Shown here: positions 36,975 to 51,152 of the stretch, piece by piece
Layout of the letters: every line of letters begins with the position of its first letter
How positions within the stretch are numbered: the first letter of the stretch is position 1
Assembly (NCBI GenBank): GCA_030833445.1
Contig: JAURHD010000002.1
Coordinates: forward strand, 124,001 to 188,000
Source of the DNA: Cephaloticoccus sp.
GTDB taxonomy: Bacteria; Verrucomicrobiota; Verrucomicrobiia; Opitutales; Opitutaceae
Direction: 5' to 3'
DNA: 64,000 nt
Made by a program: the position numbers and the translations under genes
The notes under the pieces: model-generated
Database searches by the model: none
Told to the model about the DNA's origin: nothing
The model's input: only the letters and a program-made list of their open reading frames with translations

Positions 36975-37957
36975 TCGGAGATTCGCAGCACGATCTTTCC
37001 GAACTGGCCGCCACGTTCCATCAGATCAAATGCGGCCCCAGCCTCTACCAGTGGGAAAACATCACTCACCACCGGCTTGATTTTGTGCTCGGCTACAAAG
37101 GTGATCATGGCGGACCAGTCTTGTGGACTGCCCATGGTCGTGCCCAATAAACTGAGCTGCCGCCAAAACACTTTCCTCATGGCCAATCCACTGGGATTCC
37201 CCCGGGTTGCACCATAAAACACAATTCGTCCACCCGGCGCGGCGACGTTGAGGAGATGGTCGAATCCATCGCCACCGGCGCTGTCGACAATTACATCGAA
37301 CAGGCCGGCGGATTTCGTCCAATCGCCACTCGTATAATCAAAGCCCCCCTTGGCCCCGAGCTGCCCGGACCGGGCAATCTTTTCGGCCGAACTCGACGTC
37401 ACCCAGACTTCGGCGCCGGCGGCCACGGCGTATTGCAGCGCAAACAACGCCACGCCCCCGCCGATGCCATTGACCAGCACTCGCTCCCCCGATTGCAGCC
37501 CGGCCCGCGCAAACAACGCGCGGTAGGCGGTCAGGCCGGCCAACGGCAGTGCAGCTGCTTCCTCCCAGCTCAGGTGTGACGGTTTGGCGGACACCTGCGT
37601 GACCGGCACGGCAATCTGTTCCGCCAACGTGCCCTCGCGTGGCAGCCCCAGAATTGAGAAGTCACGCCCCTGCGAGTGCTCATGGTCGCCCCAATGGAAA
37701 CTCGGATTGATGATCACCTCACGCCCGACCCACTCAGCCGAGACGCCTTCGCCGACAACGGTCACGATTCCAGCCCCATCGGAACCAGGAATACAGGGCC
37801 ACTTGAGACCGGCGTATTGCCCGAGCTTGATCCAGACATCCCGGTGATTGAGCGCCGAGGTTTTGATTTCAATCAACAGCTCGCCCGGTGAAGGCGCGGG
37901 GTTGGATACCTCGGCGACGCCGAGTTCGTTGATTCCGGTCAATTGTAAAGCACGCAT
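36971..37957 (-). CDS. Zinc-type alcohol dehydrogenase / quinone oxidoreductase family
   Basis: MRALQLTGINELGVAEVSNPAPSPGELLIEIKTSALNHRDVWI; VNGIGGGVALFALQ. Confidence 0.88.
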   Translation of the reverse strand: MRALQLTGINELGVAEVSNPAPSPGELLIEIKTSALNHRDVWIKLGQYAGLKWPCIPGSDGAGIVTVVGEGVSAEWVGREVIINPSFHWGDHEHSQGRDFSILGLPREGTLAEQIAVPVTQVSAKPSHLSWEEAAALPLAGLTAYRALFARAGLQSGERVLVNGIGGGVALFALQYAVAAGAEVWVTSSSAEKIARSGQLGAKGGFDYTSGDWTKSAGLFDVIVDSAGGDGFDHLLNVAAPGGRIVFYGATRGNPSGLAMRKVFWRQLSLLGTTMGSPQDWSAMITFVAEHKIKPVVSDVFPLVEAGAAFDLMERGGQFGKIVLRISD

Positions 37958-38010
37958 TATGCCGGCAACGTATCAGCGGCCGCTCTGTTGGCAAACCACG
38001 CGTTAACTAT

Positions 38011-39396
38011 TCACGCGTGGAGGCGACGCTCCCAAGGTCCGGTCATCGCCACCGTGTAGCCCGGGTTCTGCACATTGAAAAACAGGGTCGAAGCATCGGG
38101 CGAAAAACAAACGCCAGCCAGTTCGCGCTTGGGGATCGGATTTTCCGCGATGTGATAAAACTCGCCCTGCGGCGTCACACCGACCAGGCGGCAATTTTCC
38201 GCACTGTCCTCGCAAATGAGCAGATCGCCCCAAGGCGTCATCGCGAGATTGTCGCAGTTGCGCAGCAACGCGGAATCGTTCGGTTCGGCAAACAACTCCA
38301 GTTTCCCCGGCTGCTCCAGCTCGCGTGGCGTGCCTTCGTAAGGGCTGGGCACATAACGGAATATCTGCCCCAAAGCCTTGGGTCCACCGATCGTCATCGC
38401 GAAATAAATGCCATCTTCCGCCGTCCAAGCGCCTTCGCCCCGGGCAAACGGCACCGCCCCGGCGGCCGCACCTCGGAGACGGAGATCGTCGTTCGGGCTT
38501 TCCGGCTCATCGAGATCAATCCAACGCACCGCGAGCGGACGCCCCACCGGGAATTGGGCTCCCGTCAAGTTTCGCGTGTCGGTGATTACTGCATCGACCA
38601 AACCCAAGGCCTGCAGTTTTCCTCCCGCGGCCAGATCGCCCTTTACTGTCGGCAGAAAACGATAGAGCAGTCCGTCGGCGAGATCCTCGGTTTCATAAAC
38701 CGCACCCGAAACGGGGTCGACCGCGATCGCCTCATGTCGGAAGCGGCCCATTGCCTTCAAAGGCACGGGGTCTACCAGCCCAGGCTCCACCGCAGGTCTG
38801 ACCTCAAAATTGTAGCCATGCGGTTGCTCGGCGTTAGGTTCAGGCACCGCATTTACTTCCTCACAGGTCACCCATGTGCCCCAAGGCGTAGGACCACCTG
38901 CGCAATTACGCACCGTGCCGGCCAGACTGAGATAATGCGTTTGGAGTTGTTGGGTGCGGGTATCGAAAACCAAAGTCGTGGTCCCGCCAATGTTCGGCAG
39001 GATGCCATGGCCACGATCGTAGATTTTTTCGCGGGGCATCAAATCAAGCCGTTCGTTCATTGCGCCAAAGGGTCCTCGCGCGGTGAGGTGGCTTTCATTT
39101 TCGTGATTACGCACCAATAGAGTCAGGCCATCGGGTCCGGCAAATGCGCCCATGCCATCATGCATCGCTGGCACCTTGAATCCATCGGGCATCTCTTCGC
39201 CGGTCCGGGAAAATACGGTGTAGCTAAACCCTTGCGGCAACTTGAGCAGCCCTTGGGCATCGTCGATCAAGGGACCGTAACCCGCCTTGTTTGAAACCGA
39301 ATTTGCAAAGACGGGTTGGTTTACGAGCGTCCGTAAGCCGGCAAAGCCAAACGCCGTCAGGCCGGCATTACGGATAAAGGTGCGCCTTGTGAGCAT
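38011..39396 (-). CDS. PhoX/DUF839 family protein, Tat-type signal
   Basis: MLTRRTFIRNAGLTAFGFAG Tat-like leader; NHENES, WVTCEEV, ICEDSAENCRLVGVTPQGEFYHIAEN. Confidence 0.85.
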   Translation of the reverse strand: MLTRRTFIRNAGLTAFGFAGLRTLVNQPVFANSVSNKAGYGPLIDDAQGLLKLPQGFSYTVFSRTGEEMPDGFKVPAMHDGMGAFAGPDGLTLLVRNHENESHLTARGPFGAMNERLDLMPREKIYDRGHGILPNIGGTTTLVFDTRTQQLQTHYLSLAGTVRNCAGGPTPWGTWVTCEEVNAVPEPNAEQPHGYNFEVRPAVEPGLVDPVPLKAMGRFRHEAIAVDPVSGAVYETEDLADGLLYRFLPTVKGDLAAGGKLQALGLVDAVITDTRNLTGAQFPVGRPLAVRWIDLDEPESPNDDLRLRGAAAGAVPFARGEGAWTAEDGIYFAMTIGGPKALGQIFRYVPSPYEGTPRELEQPGKLELFAEPNDSALLRNCDNLAMTPWGDLLICEDSAENCRLVGVTPQGEFYHIAENPIPKRELAGVCFSPDASTLFFNVQNPGYTVAMTGPWERRLHA

Positions 39397-39465
39397 GCTG
39401 CTATCACGGTCAATTATCCCTTACTGTCAAAACCACACCACACCGTAACCGAATAGTCACGCAGC

Positions 39466-40116
39466 TTAAATATGTGTGACAAGCGCAGCCTTGGGAAAGC
39501 GCACTTTGGGCGTGGTGGCATACTTGTCATCAACCGCGCGGTAACCGGCGGCACAACAGACCACCGCGCCATAAGAAGTGCCGGTCAGTTCAAGAATCTC
39601 ATCAAACTTGGTTGGTTGAAATCCTTCCATCGGGCACGTGTCCACCCCGAGCAACGCAGCGGCAGTCATGAAGTTGCCCAGAGCGATGTAAATTTGATGC
39701 GTTTGCCAAGTATCGAGACGTTGTTCCGCACGTGCCCGGTCCAAGTTTCCGGTGATCATCGCGCGAAATTTGGCCAAGGACTCGACCGGAATGCCGCGCA
39801 CTTCACTAATCCGGGCGATGTGCTGGTCCACGTGATCCTCTCCCAGATCGCGGCGCACTGCCATGATCAGAAAATGGGAACAGTTCGTTACCTGCGGTTG
39901 ATTCCAAGCCGCCGGTTGCAACTTCGCTTTCATGGCTGGATCGGTCACCACGATGAATCGCCATGGCTGCAGCCCGGTTGAGGAAGGCGTCAGCACCAAG
40001 GCATCTTCCAGTGCCGTCCACGTTTCATCCGGAATCTTGCGGGTGGGATCGAAATGTTTTACGGCATAGCGCCAATTGAGCGCCGTGAGCAGAGTCTCGG
40101 TTGAAATTGTGGCCAT
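39466..40116 (-). CDS. NAD(P)H-dependent oxidoreductase (nitroreductase family)
   Basis: RYAVKHFDPTRKIPDETWTALEDALVLTPSSTGLQPWRFIVV; start at MATISTETL. Confidence 0.9.
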   Translation of the reverse strand: MATISTETLLTALNWRYAVKHFDPTRKIPDETWTALEDALVLTPSSTGLQPWRFIVVTDPAMKAKLQPAAWNQPQVTNCSHFLIMAVRRDLGEDHVDQHIARISEVRGIPVESLAKFRAMITGNLDRARAEQRLDTWQTHQIYIALGNFMTAAALLGVDTCPMEGFQPTKFDEILELTGTSYGAVVCCAAGYRAVDDKYATTPKVRFPKAALVTHI

Positions 40117-40261
40117 GGATGGGAAAAACAGCAACCAAGCACCGCAATTGGCAAGGCCGGGTTGAATTTTCGGCCAATGTCACACTTCCGGCTTGGCATG
40201 CCGGACGCCTTCGCCTCACTGATAAAGCGCACTACCCCTGCGTGCTTAGTAGTTACACAAA

Positions 40262-41209
40262 ATGGCATCCACTTTATCCCGGCAAAAAGTCCTCCGCGAA
40301 TGGAAACTCTATCTGTTCGTGGTTCCGTCGCTGGTCATGGTGCTGATTTTTTCGTATTTTCCGGCCGGCAGTGCGATCTATCACAGTTTTTTCGATTGGT
40401 CGGGCGGTGAAGCCAAACAGTTCATCAATTGGGATAACTACATCCGGGCGTTTCACGACAGCACATTGCTCAGTTCGTTTGTTACCGTCGGTGCCTTGCT
40501 GATTTTCAATCTGTTCAAGATGATTCCCTCGATCCTGATCGCGGTCTTGATTCACCGGGTGACGAGTGACAAGTGGCAATACGCCTACCGAGCCCTGCTG
40601 GTGGTGCCCATGATTGTGCCGCACTTGGTGACCTTGTTCATTTGGAAATTCATCCTCGATCCAAACCTCGGTGCACTGAATCGCGTCATCGAGGCCACGG
40701 GATTCAAGAGTATCCTAGTTTGGATCAATGACTTCTTTGGCTGGAGTGTATTCTTCAAGGACGTTCCTATTGGCTGGCTATCCCAACCCGAACTGATTCT
40801 CCCGGCCCTTTTCATCTGGGGCTTTCCGTGGATCGGCACGGTCGGCGTGCTCATCTACCTCGCCGGCCTGCAATCCATCGGTCAGGAAGTTTACGAGGCC
40901 GCCGAACTCGACGGCATCGGTCCTTTCAAGAAGTTTCTCTACATCGAATTGCCGCTGATCCTGACACAGGTTCGCTTGAGCCTCGTGCTCCTCATCGTCG
41001 GCACGCTCGGTCAATACGGCCTGCAACTCCTGTTGCTCAACGAATACGGTGGTCCCGGTGGCCGGGGCATGGTGCCCGGACTGTGGATGTATAATCGCGC
41101 CTTCGTTGCCGGTGAATTTGGTTATGCCTGCGCCATCGGTGTGATCCTAGCTTTCGTGATTCTCGGTCTGACCATCATTAACAACCGTTACGTGAGGGTG
41201 GACAAATGA
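40262..41209 (+). CDS. Carbohydrate ABC transporter permease (MalF/UgpA-like)
   Basis: EVYEAAELDGIGPFKKFLYIELPLI EAA loop; 6-TM pattern. Confidence 0.92.
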   Translation: MASTLSRQKVLREWKLYLFVVPSLVMVLIFSYFPAGSAIYHSFFDWSGGEAKQFINWDNYIRAFHDSTLLSSFVTVGALLIFNLFKMIPSILIAVLIHRVTSDKWQYAYRALLVVPMIVPHLVTLFIWKFILDPNLGALNRVIEATGFKSILVWINDFFGWSVFFKDVPIGWLSQPELILPALFIWGFPWIGTVGVLIYLAGLQSIGQEVYEAAELDGIGPFKKFLYIELPLILTQVRLSLVLLIVGTLGQYGLQLLLLNEYGGPGGRGMVPGLWMYNRAFVAGEFGYACAIGVILAFVILGLTIINNRYVRVDK

Positions 41210-42057
41210 GCGCAGCCGAAAACACCATCGCCAAACTTCACCGCAAGGTCGACTGGCCGAAGCATCTGATCATCTGGTTCTTCATCCTGATTGAGCTTTT
41301 CCCGCTCTACATGATGTTTCAGGTCAGCTTCAAGGACAACGCGTCCTTCATCCAGCAACCTTGGCTGCCGTTGCCTCCCACTGAATGGCAATGGGGCAAC
41401 TGGCTCTTCGCCATCAAGCTCGTCGGGCCCTACCTCGCCAACACCCTCTTCGTCGCCGTCACCGCCACGATCTCATCGCTCTTCCTCGCAATTCTCGGCG
41501 CCTATTTCTTTTCCCGGCATAAAATGCCTTTCAGTGGTCTGCTCTGGGCGCTCTTCCTGTTCCTGATGCTGCTGCCCACGGTGACCAATATCGTGCCGCT
41601 CTTCATGCTGCTGAAGTCGATGAGCCTCTTGAACACGCTGCTCGCGCTGATTCTCGTCGGGGTCGCCGGTGGGCAAGTCTTCAATATCTTCGTGCTGCGC
41701 CACTTCTTGGAAGATTTGCCCAAGGATTTGTTCGAGGCCGCCGAAATGGATGGCGCGTCCCACTTTCAGCAGATCATCAACATCGTGATTCCGATGTCCG
41801 GTCCGATCATCGGCACGCTCGCGATTCTTTCCTTCCTGAATGCTTGGAATGACTTCCTGCTGCCACTGATCATCCTGCGCGACAAGGAGCTGTTCACCCT
41901 CGGCGTCGGCCTGATCTATCTCGATGGCGAATACGTCAAGCCATGGGGCAAGATCATGGCCTCCTACTTCCTCGCGGCCATTCCGCTGATCCTCATCTTC
42001 CTGTTTACGATGCGTCTGTTCGTCCGCGGTCTTTCCGCCGGCGCCATCAAGGGTTGA
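41206..42057 (+). CDS. Carbohydrate ABC transporter permease (MalG/UgpE-like)
   Basis: DLFEAAEMDGASHFQQIINIVIPMSGP EAA loop; ATGA-type overlap with upstream permease. Confidence 0.92.
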   Translation: MSAAENTIAKLHRKVDWPKHLIIWFFILIELFPLYMMFQVSFKDNASFIQQPWLPLPPTEWQWGNWLFAIKLVGPYLANTLFVAVTATISSLFLAILGAYFFSRHKMPFSGLLWALFLFLMLLPTVTNIVPLFMLLKSMSLLNTLLALILVGVAGGQVFNIFVLRHFLEDLPKDLFEAAEMDGASHFQQIINIVIPMSGPIIGTLAILSFLNAWNDFLLPLIILRDKELFTLGVGLIYLDGEYVKPWGKIMASYFLAAIPLILIFLFTMRLFVRGLSAGAIKG

Positions 42058-42065
42058 TCGTCGGT

Positions 42066-44153
<2,088 letters not shown>

Positions 44154-44157
<4 letters not shown>

Positions 44158-45761
44158 GTTGTGCGGGATCCCGAGGTCAATTTGGCGCGCAGCTTTCCGA
44201 GCATCTCACCAAGTTCGGCCCGGCCTTCAATTTTCAACATCCAGATCAACCCGGCGTAAACGCCGATACCCAGGCCAATCATGAGGGTGAGACCTACGGC
44301 ATCCCAGATGTGCGAAACCCGCACCGTCAGATTCCAGGCAGCCAAGCCGATCGATACCATCACACCCATGACCAAACTCGCACCCACTACTTTAATCAGG
44401 TCACGCCAGAGGTGCTTGAAATGCAGACCCTCATGGCCGCGGGAGAGCATGCGTTGCAGATACCATGCTTGCACGACTATCGCCACATTACCGGCCACCG
44501 CCAAGCCCACGGTCCCCAAGAAACGCATCAGGACGAGGCTCAACACCAAGTTGACCACAAAACTGATCAAGGCAGCCCGCACCGGGGTCTTGGTATCCTT
44601 CTGCGCATAAAATGCCCGCAGGATCATACTGACAAAGGACAAAAACGGCAGGCCCAGCGCATAGGTGGCGACCACTGGCTCCATCAAGGCGGTATCGGCT
44701 GCAGAAAATTCACCACGTTGGAAAAGCAGTTTGATGATTGGCGTGGCCAGGACGACCAAGCCGACCGCAGCCGGTATATTGACCACCAAGATGAGTCGCA
44801 TGCCCTTGCGATAGGCAGAGGACAAATTGTGGTAGTCACCCGCCGCGGCATATTTAGAGATCAGCGGAAACACGACGGTTGAGACCGCCACCGCAAATAC
44901 ACCGATCGGCAATTCCATCAGCCGGGTGGCCAGGTTGAGCACCGTAACTGCTGAGTCGTTGAGCGAAAGTCCCACAATTCGCGCCACCGCCATGTTGATC
45001 AGATAAATTGCGGACCCAAATACCGTCGGTCCCATCAGTTTTACGATCTGGCGCACGGCCGGACTTGCAGCCGGGTCGAATTGAGGACGCCAACCTTCTC
45101 GCATCAACGCGAGCGCCGGCACCACCATTTGCAGAAAACCACCCAACAGTGCACCGGCACACAGCCACAACATCCGTCCGTCCAATGTGGTAGCCCAGCC
45201 GCCATAGACCGCCCCGCCAAGCAGACCAATCATCGCCAGGTTCAGCCAGATGGGTGACAGCGCCGGTTCGACAAAACGATGAAGGGTCTGCAAGGCCGCA
45301 CTGAATGCAGCGGCCATACACACGAGCACGAGATAGGGAAACAGCACGATGGCCAAACGCGCGGCTTCATTGAGCCGTCCAATCGTATCCGCATCAGCCC
45401 CCAAGTGTTCGAATAATCCGGCCAGATGCTCCACCTGCCACAGCATGCCAATCGCCAGCAGCACCAACCCACTCGTAATCATGAGTAGCCAGCTCGCCAC
45501 TTGGTTTACCAAGGCAAAGGCCCGTGCGCGCTCTCCAGCACGTAGTTCTTCACTGAGGATCGGCACCAAGGCCGACGTCAATGCACCTTCACCCAACAAA
45601 CGACGAAACAAGTTAGGCAGGGTAAACGCAGTGTAGAATGAAGAGGCTAGGGCCGACGTGCCAAACACCGCAGTGACCAACATGTCGCGTCCCAGCCCGA
45701 GCACGCGCGATACCATCGTCAATCCCGCGACAACTCCGATATTTTTCAGGTTCTTCGACAC
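44154..45761 (-). CDS. murJ: Lipid II flippase MurJ
   Basis: MVSRVLGLGRDMLVTAVFGTSALASSFYTAFTLPNLFRRLLGEGALTSALVPI. Confidence 0.95.
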
Positions 45762-45819
45762 GCGCGCAGTTCTCGTGGCCGCAGGAGGGCTGGCATGAGC
45801 GCAGTCCTACCGATGCCGT

Positions 45820-46500
45820 TTAAGGCATCACCAACTGCAGTTGTGAACCCTCGATGGTAACATCAGACAATTTGCCCCATGCCGTGGTAAATTCCTCCGG
45901 CAGGGCCGCGGCGGCCAATAGCTTGCTCAGGATCAAACCACCAATGATCGGCAATTTGTCCACCCGGCAGGAGCCGACATAAAATTTGGATGGGGTGAAG
46001 GCGAATTTATCACCGGAACGCTCGAAGGTGCCTTGGGCAACCACCTGGACTTTGGCTTGAATCAGTCCATAAACATTTAAATCCACGGGTGCGGCCATCT
46101 GTAGTTCGCTTTCATCGATCCGAAAGTTCAAAGCGCCAGGTGTGATCATACCCGGGGAGGCCGCCTCGGCCTTGTTGTCCTTCGCCGCTTTGGCGGTCTC
46201 GGCCGCCAGCGTCTTTACCACAGTATTCAATTCCTGCTCGTTCACCGTCACGGTTTCACCTGCAATGAACGATTGCTGCTTACGTGGCCCCAATCGCCCT
46301 TGGGTGCTATTGGTCGAACCTTCAATGTAATAGACCGTGCCTTTGACCGGCTCTTTGGGCAACTCGCGCACTGTCTCAACGGGTTTCACAACCAGCCAGG
46401 CGGCAGCAAGCACCGCCCCCAGAATTACACTGAAAAGTGCACCGAGGGTGACTTCCAACCAACTGGGTCCCTGTAAGGCACGATCAATTTTAGAGCTCAT
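45820..46500 (-). CDS. Hypothetical membrane-anchored protein
   Basis: MSSKIDRALQGPSWLEVTLGALFSVILGAVLAAAWLVVKPVE single TM plus soluble domain. Confidence 0.7.
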   Translation of the reverse strand: MSSKIDRALQGPSWLEVTLGALFSVILGAVLAAAWLVVKPVETVRELPKEPVKGTVYYIEGSTNSTQGRLGPRKQQSFIAGETVTVNEQELNTVVKTLAAETAKAAKDNKAEAASPGMITPGALNFRIDESELQMAAPVDLNVYGLIQAKVQVVAQGTFERSGDKFAFTPSKFYVGSCRVDKLPIIGGLILSKLLAAAALPEEFTTAWGKLSDVTIEGSQLQLVMP

Positions 46501-46507
46501 AATGAAG

Positions 46508-46780
46508 TTATTTGGCGGCCACCTTGGCCTTGGTTTCGGTTTTGGATTCAGAGCTGGAGGATTTCTCCCCGCCTCCGCTGTCCGGGGTGCCTGATTTCTT
46601 TTTGTAGTCGGTGATATAGAATCCCGTGCCTTTGAAAATAAGTCCGGCCCCACCACCCATCAGACGATTCAGGCCAAGCTTTTTACACTTTGGACATTTC
46701 TTCAGCCGGGAGTCGTTCATTGACTGAAAGACCTCCATTTCATGGCCGCATTTGGTGCAAACGTAGTCGTAAGTAGGCAT
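46508..46780 (-). CDS. FmdB family zinc-ribbon protein
   Basis: MPTYDYVCTKCGHEMEVFQSMNDSRLKKCPKCKK. Confidence 0.93.
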   Translation of the reverse strand: MPTYDYVCTKCGHEMEVFQSMNDSRLKKCPKCKKLGLNRLMGGGAGLIFKGTGFYITDYKKKSGTPDSGGGEKSSSSESKTETKAKVAAK

Positions 46781-46889
46781 AAACTTTCGAGTTCATTTCT
46801 GGCCGATGGCCGCGGAGATGGCGAGATTGTTCTCAACCGGGTCACGCAGGGTTGCGCCGGGGACATTTTTAACCCACTTGCTAGGCGGT

Positions 46890-47774
46890 ATGACCTTTAT
46901 CGAGCAATTTGCGGATTACGTCAGTCGGGTTGAAAAAGGGATCGATCGATTTCTACAGCCAGCAGATGAACACCCCCCGCGCCTGCACGAGGCCATGCGC
47001 TATGCGATCCAAGGAGGTGGGAAGCGGTTGCGACCGGTCCTTGCCCTCGCGACCGCCGAAAGCTTTGGCGCCTCAGAAGAGTCCGCCTTGTCTGCGGCCG
47101 TGGCGCTGGAATGCGTCCACACCTACTCGCTCGTGCACGATGACCTGCCGTGCATGGACAACGATGACCTCCGACGCGGCCGCCCCACAACCCACAAGGC
47201 TTTTGACGAGGCCACCGCTTTGCTAGCAGGAGATGCCCTGCTGACCCACAGTTTTGTCATTCTGACGATCAACTATGCCACGCAACCCGCCCTTGCTCAC
47301 GCGCTCTGTCTTGAATTGGCCGCCGCCGCCGGCAGTCGCCGTTTGATAGGGGGCCAAATGTCAGACCTCTTGGCCGAGCATCGGTCCAATGTCACCGCGG
47401 CCGAGTTGGATTTGATTCACTTCAACAAAACCGCGGCCATGATCGAATCCTCGCTGGTCATGGGCGCGCTCGTAGGCGGTGCCAGCGTGAGTGATATCGA
47501 CCTCCTGCGTCGCGTTGGCCGGCACATCGGACTAACCTTTCAGATCGTCGATGACATCCTCGATGCCACGGCAGACACCGCCACGCTCGGCAAGACCGCG
47601 GGCAAGGATGCCAAGGCGGACAAGACCACCTACGTCAAATTGCACGGCATCGACAAGGCTCGTCAAATCGCGGCAAAAAACACCGCCAAAGCCGTAGCCG
47701 CGATCGCCACCCTACCCGGTGATACCACTTTTCTGCAGACCTTGATCTCCGAAATGGGCAGCCGGGCAAAGTAA
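46890..47774 (+). CDS. Polyprenyl synthetase (farnesyl/geranylgeranyl diphosphate synthase)
   Basis: DDLPCMDNDDLRRGRPTTH (FARM) and DDILDATADTATLGKTAGKDAKADKTTY (SARM). Confidence 0.93.
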   Translation: MTFIEQFADYVSRVEKGIDRFLQPADEHPPRLHEAMRYAIQGGGKRLRPVLALATAESFGASEESALSAAVALECVHTYSLVHDDLPCMDNDDLRRGRPTTHKAFDEATALLAGDALLTHSFVILTINYATQPALAHALCLELAAAAGSRRLIGGQMSDLLAEHRSNVTAAELDLIHFNKTAAMIESSLVMGALVGGASVSDIDLLRRVGRHIGLTFQIVDDILDATADTATLGKTAGKDAKADKTTYVKLHGIDKARQIAAKNTAKAVAAIATLPGDTTFLQTLISEMGSRAK

Positions 47775-47777
47775 CAT

Positions 47778-48548
47778 TTACTTTGCTTCGGCCGCGGCCT
47801 TGACGAGATCGACAAAGCTGCGGCTTTCGAGGCTAGCGCCCCCAATGAGGCCTCCGTCGATGTCCTTTTGCGCCAGCAGTTCAGGCGCATTGGAAGGCTT
47901 CATGGAGCCACCGTATAGGATCCGGACTTTTTGCGCGATGGTTTCGCCGAAGAGTTTGGTTAATAGTCCACGGATGTAAGCGTGCACTTCCTGGGCCTGG
48001 TCAGAAGTCGCCACCTTGCCGGTGCCGATCGCCCAGACCGGTTCATAAGCAATAATCACGCTGGGGGCATGTTCCTTGCCGACACCTTCGAGACCGGCCT
48101 CGAGTTGAGTCTGCACGACCTTGAGGGTATCCCCCGCTTCGCGCTCAGCCAGGGTTTCACCCACACAGAGGATCGGCCTCAACTGGTTCTTGATCGCGGT
48201 CAGCACCTTTTGATTGATGAAGCCATCGTTATCGCCAAAGAGGGCCCGCCGCTCGCTGTGACCGAGAATGACGTGGGTCACGAACAAATCCCGCAGCATC
48301 GGCGCGGACACTTCTCCGGTGAAGGCACCGTTGGTCTCAAAGTGCATGTTTTGGGCCCCAATCTTGATATTGGATCCCTCCAATTTGCGTCCGACCGATT
48401 CCAAGGCGGTGAAAGGCGGGCAAACCAGCACGTCCACCTCGGTTTGCCGGCCGATCTCGATGATAATTTCACCGACCAGAGCCTCCGCGTCCGCAGGGGT
48501 CTTGTTCATTTTCCAGTTACCAGCGATAAATTTTTTACGTAGGATCAT
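47778..48548 (-). CDS. tpiA: Triosephosphate isomerase
   Basis: RKKFIAGNWKMNKT; AYEPVWAIGTGKVAT; ILYGGSMKPSN. Confidence 0.97.
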   Translation of the reverse strand: MILRKKFIAGNWKMNKTPADAEALVGEIIIEIGRQTEVDVLVCPPFTALESVGRKLEGSNIKIGAQNMHFETNGAFTGEVSAPMLRDLFVTHVILGHSERRALFGDNDGFINQKVLTAIKNQLRPILCVGETLAEREAGDTLKVVQTQLEAGLEGVGKEHAPSVIIAYEPVWAIGTGKVATSDQAQEVHAYIRGLLTKLFGETIAQKVRILYGGSMKPSNAPELLAQKDIDGGLIGGASLESRSFVDLVKAAAEAK

Positions 48549-48634
48549 GTTAGAAATTCAAATCTACCGGGAGAAAACCACGAATCTCCCGATGGGTCGA
48601 TGCTTGGTTTCCCGGATTCAGACAATTTTGTAAT

Positions 48635-49879
48635 TTAGCTCTCGAGAAAAACGACTCCGGGCAAGGCCTTGCCTTCAAGAAACTCGAGGCTGGCACCGCC
48701 CCCGGTGGAACAGTGCGTCACCTTGTCGGCGACGCCGAATTTCTTGGCCGCGGTGGCCGTGTCGCCGCCGCCCACCACCGTGATGGCACCACCCGTAGTC
48801 GCTTCGGCCACAGCCGCAGCCATGGCCTTGGTGGCCCCGGCAAATTTATCGAATTCAAACACTCCGGCCGGACCGTTCCAGATAATGGTCTTCGCACCAA
48901 GTATGGCTTCGCGGTAAAGCGCGATCGATTTCTCACCCGCATCGAGGCCCTGCCAACCGGCCGGAATCCCCGTGCTATCATCAGCGGGTTGCGTGTTGGC
49001 CGCGGGGTCGAATTTGTCGGCGCAGACATAATCGACCGGGAATATCAGCTTCACGCCCTTCGCCGCCGCTTGTGCGGATAATTCAGCAACGATCTTGGCG
49101 CCCTCGGCATCAAAAAGACTGTCACCGATTTCCATGCCGTTGATGACCTTTTTGAAAGTATAGGCCATGCCACCACCGATGATGATCGCATCAGCCTTCT
49201 CCAACAGGTTTTTGATCAGGGGAATCTTATCCGCTATTTTGGCCCCACCGAGGATGGCGAGCAAGGGACGTTGGGGATGATCTAGCACGGCCGCAAACGC
49301 CTTGAGCTCAGCGGCCATCAGGAAACCAGCCGCTTTGATCGGCAAATTAACCCCGACCATCGATGAGTGAGCGCGATGGGCGGTCCCAAAGGCATCGTTC
49401 ACGAACACATCACCCAGTTTGGACAGGCTGGCCCGGAAAGCCGCGACCGCCGCTTTATCGGCCTTGGTGGAGGTGCCGTCTTCGTTCTTCGACTTGCCTT
49501 CCTCCTCAATATGGAAGCGCAGATTCTCCAACAGGAGGACCTGGCCTGGTTGCAAGGCACTGGAGGCGGCCTCCGCCATCGGTCCCACGCAATCACTGAC
49601 AAAATGCATGTCACGCCCCAACAGTTTCTGTAGCTCTGTCGCCACCGGTTGGAGGGAATACTTGGCCAGGACCTGACCATTGGGTCGGCCCAGATGACTC
49701 ATCAGGATCACCGCGGCACCCTGTTCGAGTGCATGTTTGATGGTCGGCAGCGCCGCTACGATCCGCTGGTTGTTGGTGATGGCGCCGGTCTGCTTGTCTT
49801 GGGGCACATTGAAATCAACGCGCATAAGCACGCGTTTACCCCCCAAGTTCAGGTCGCTGATGGATTTGAATTTTGCCAT
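48635..49879 (-). CDS. pgk: Phosphoglycerate kinase
   Basis: [37 protein letters not shown]. Confidence 0.97.
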   Translation of the reverse strand: MAKFKSISDLNLGGKRVLMRVDFNVPQDKQTGAITNNQRIVAALPTIKHALEQGAAVILMSHLGRPNGQVLAKYSLQPVATELQKLLGRDMHFVSDCVGPMAEAASSALQPGQVLLLENLRFHIEEEGKSKNEDGTSTKADKAAVAAFRASLSKLGDVFVNDAFGTAHRAHSSMVGVNLPIKAAGFLMAAELKAFAAVLDHPQRPLLAILGGAKIADKIPLIKNLLEKADAIIIGGGMAYTFKKVINGMEIGDSLFDAEGAKIVAELSAQAAAKGVKLIFPVDYVCADKFDPAANTQPADDSTGIPAGWQGLDAGEKSIALYREAILGAKTIIWNGPAGVFEFDKFAGATKAMAAAVAEATTGGAITVVGGGDTATAAKKFGVADKVTHCSTGGGASLEFLEGKALPGVVFLES

Positions 49880-49888
49880 AAAATGAAA

Positions 49889-49963
49889 TCACCACGAAGA
49901 GCACCAAGGACACGAAGGGGAAACCATCGTTCCGACTTCGCTGATTGGGGCCCTTCGTGGTGA
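49889..49963. repeat. Inverted-repeat intergenic element (ACCACGAAG... type)
   Basis: TCACCACGAAG (49889-49899) and its exact complement CTTCGTGGTGA (49953-49963), with internal CACCAAGGACACGAAGG. Confidence 0.7.
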
Positions 49964-49982
49964 AGGTTTTTAAATTATCCTT

Positions 49983-51044
<1,062 letters not shown>

Positions 51045-51152
51045 TTATATGGGTTGTTTACTAGTTTAGTGAAAAGGGACCACGCGGGCGCGGAAAGGGG
51101 ATGAATGAACATCAGGTCTTGGCGGTGGCAAGGGTTTTGCTGAAAAGTAGTG

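Noticed and set aside
38017-39120. 367-aa plus-strand ORF antisense to the PhoX-like gene
   Set aside because: Antisense shadow, Arg/His-rich, no domain
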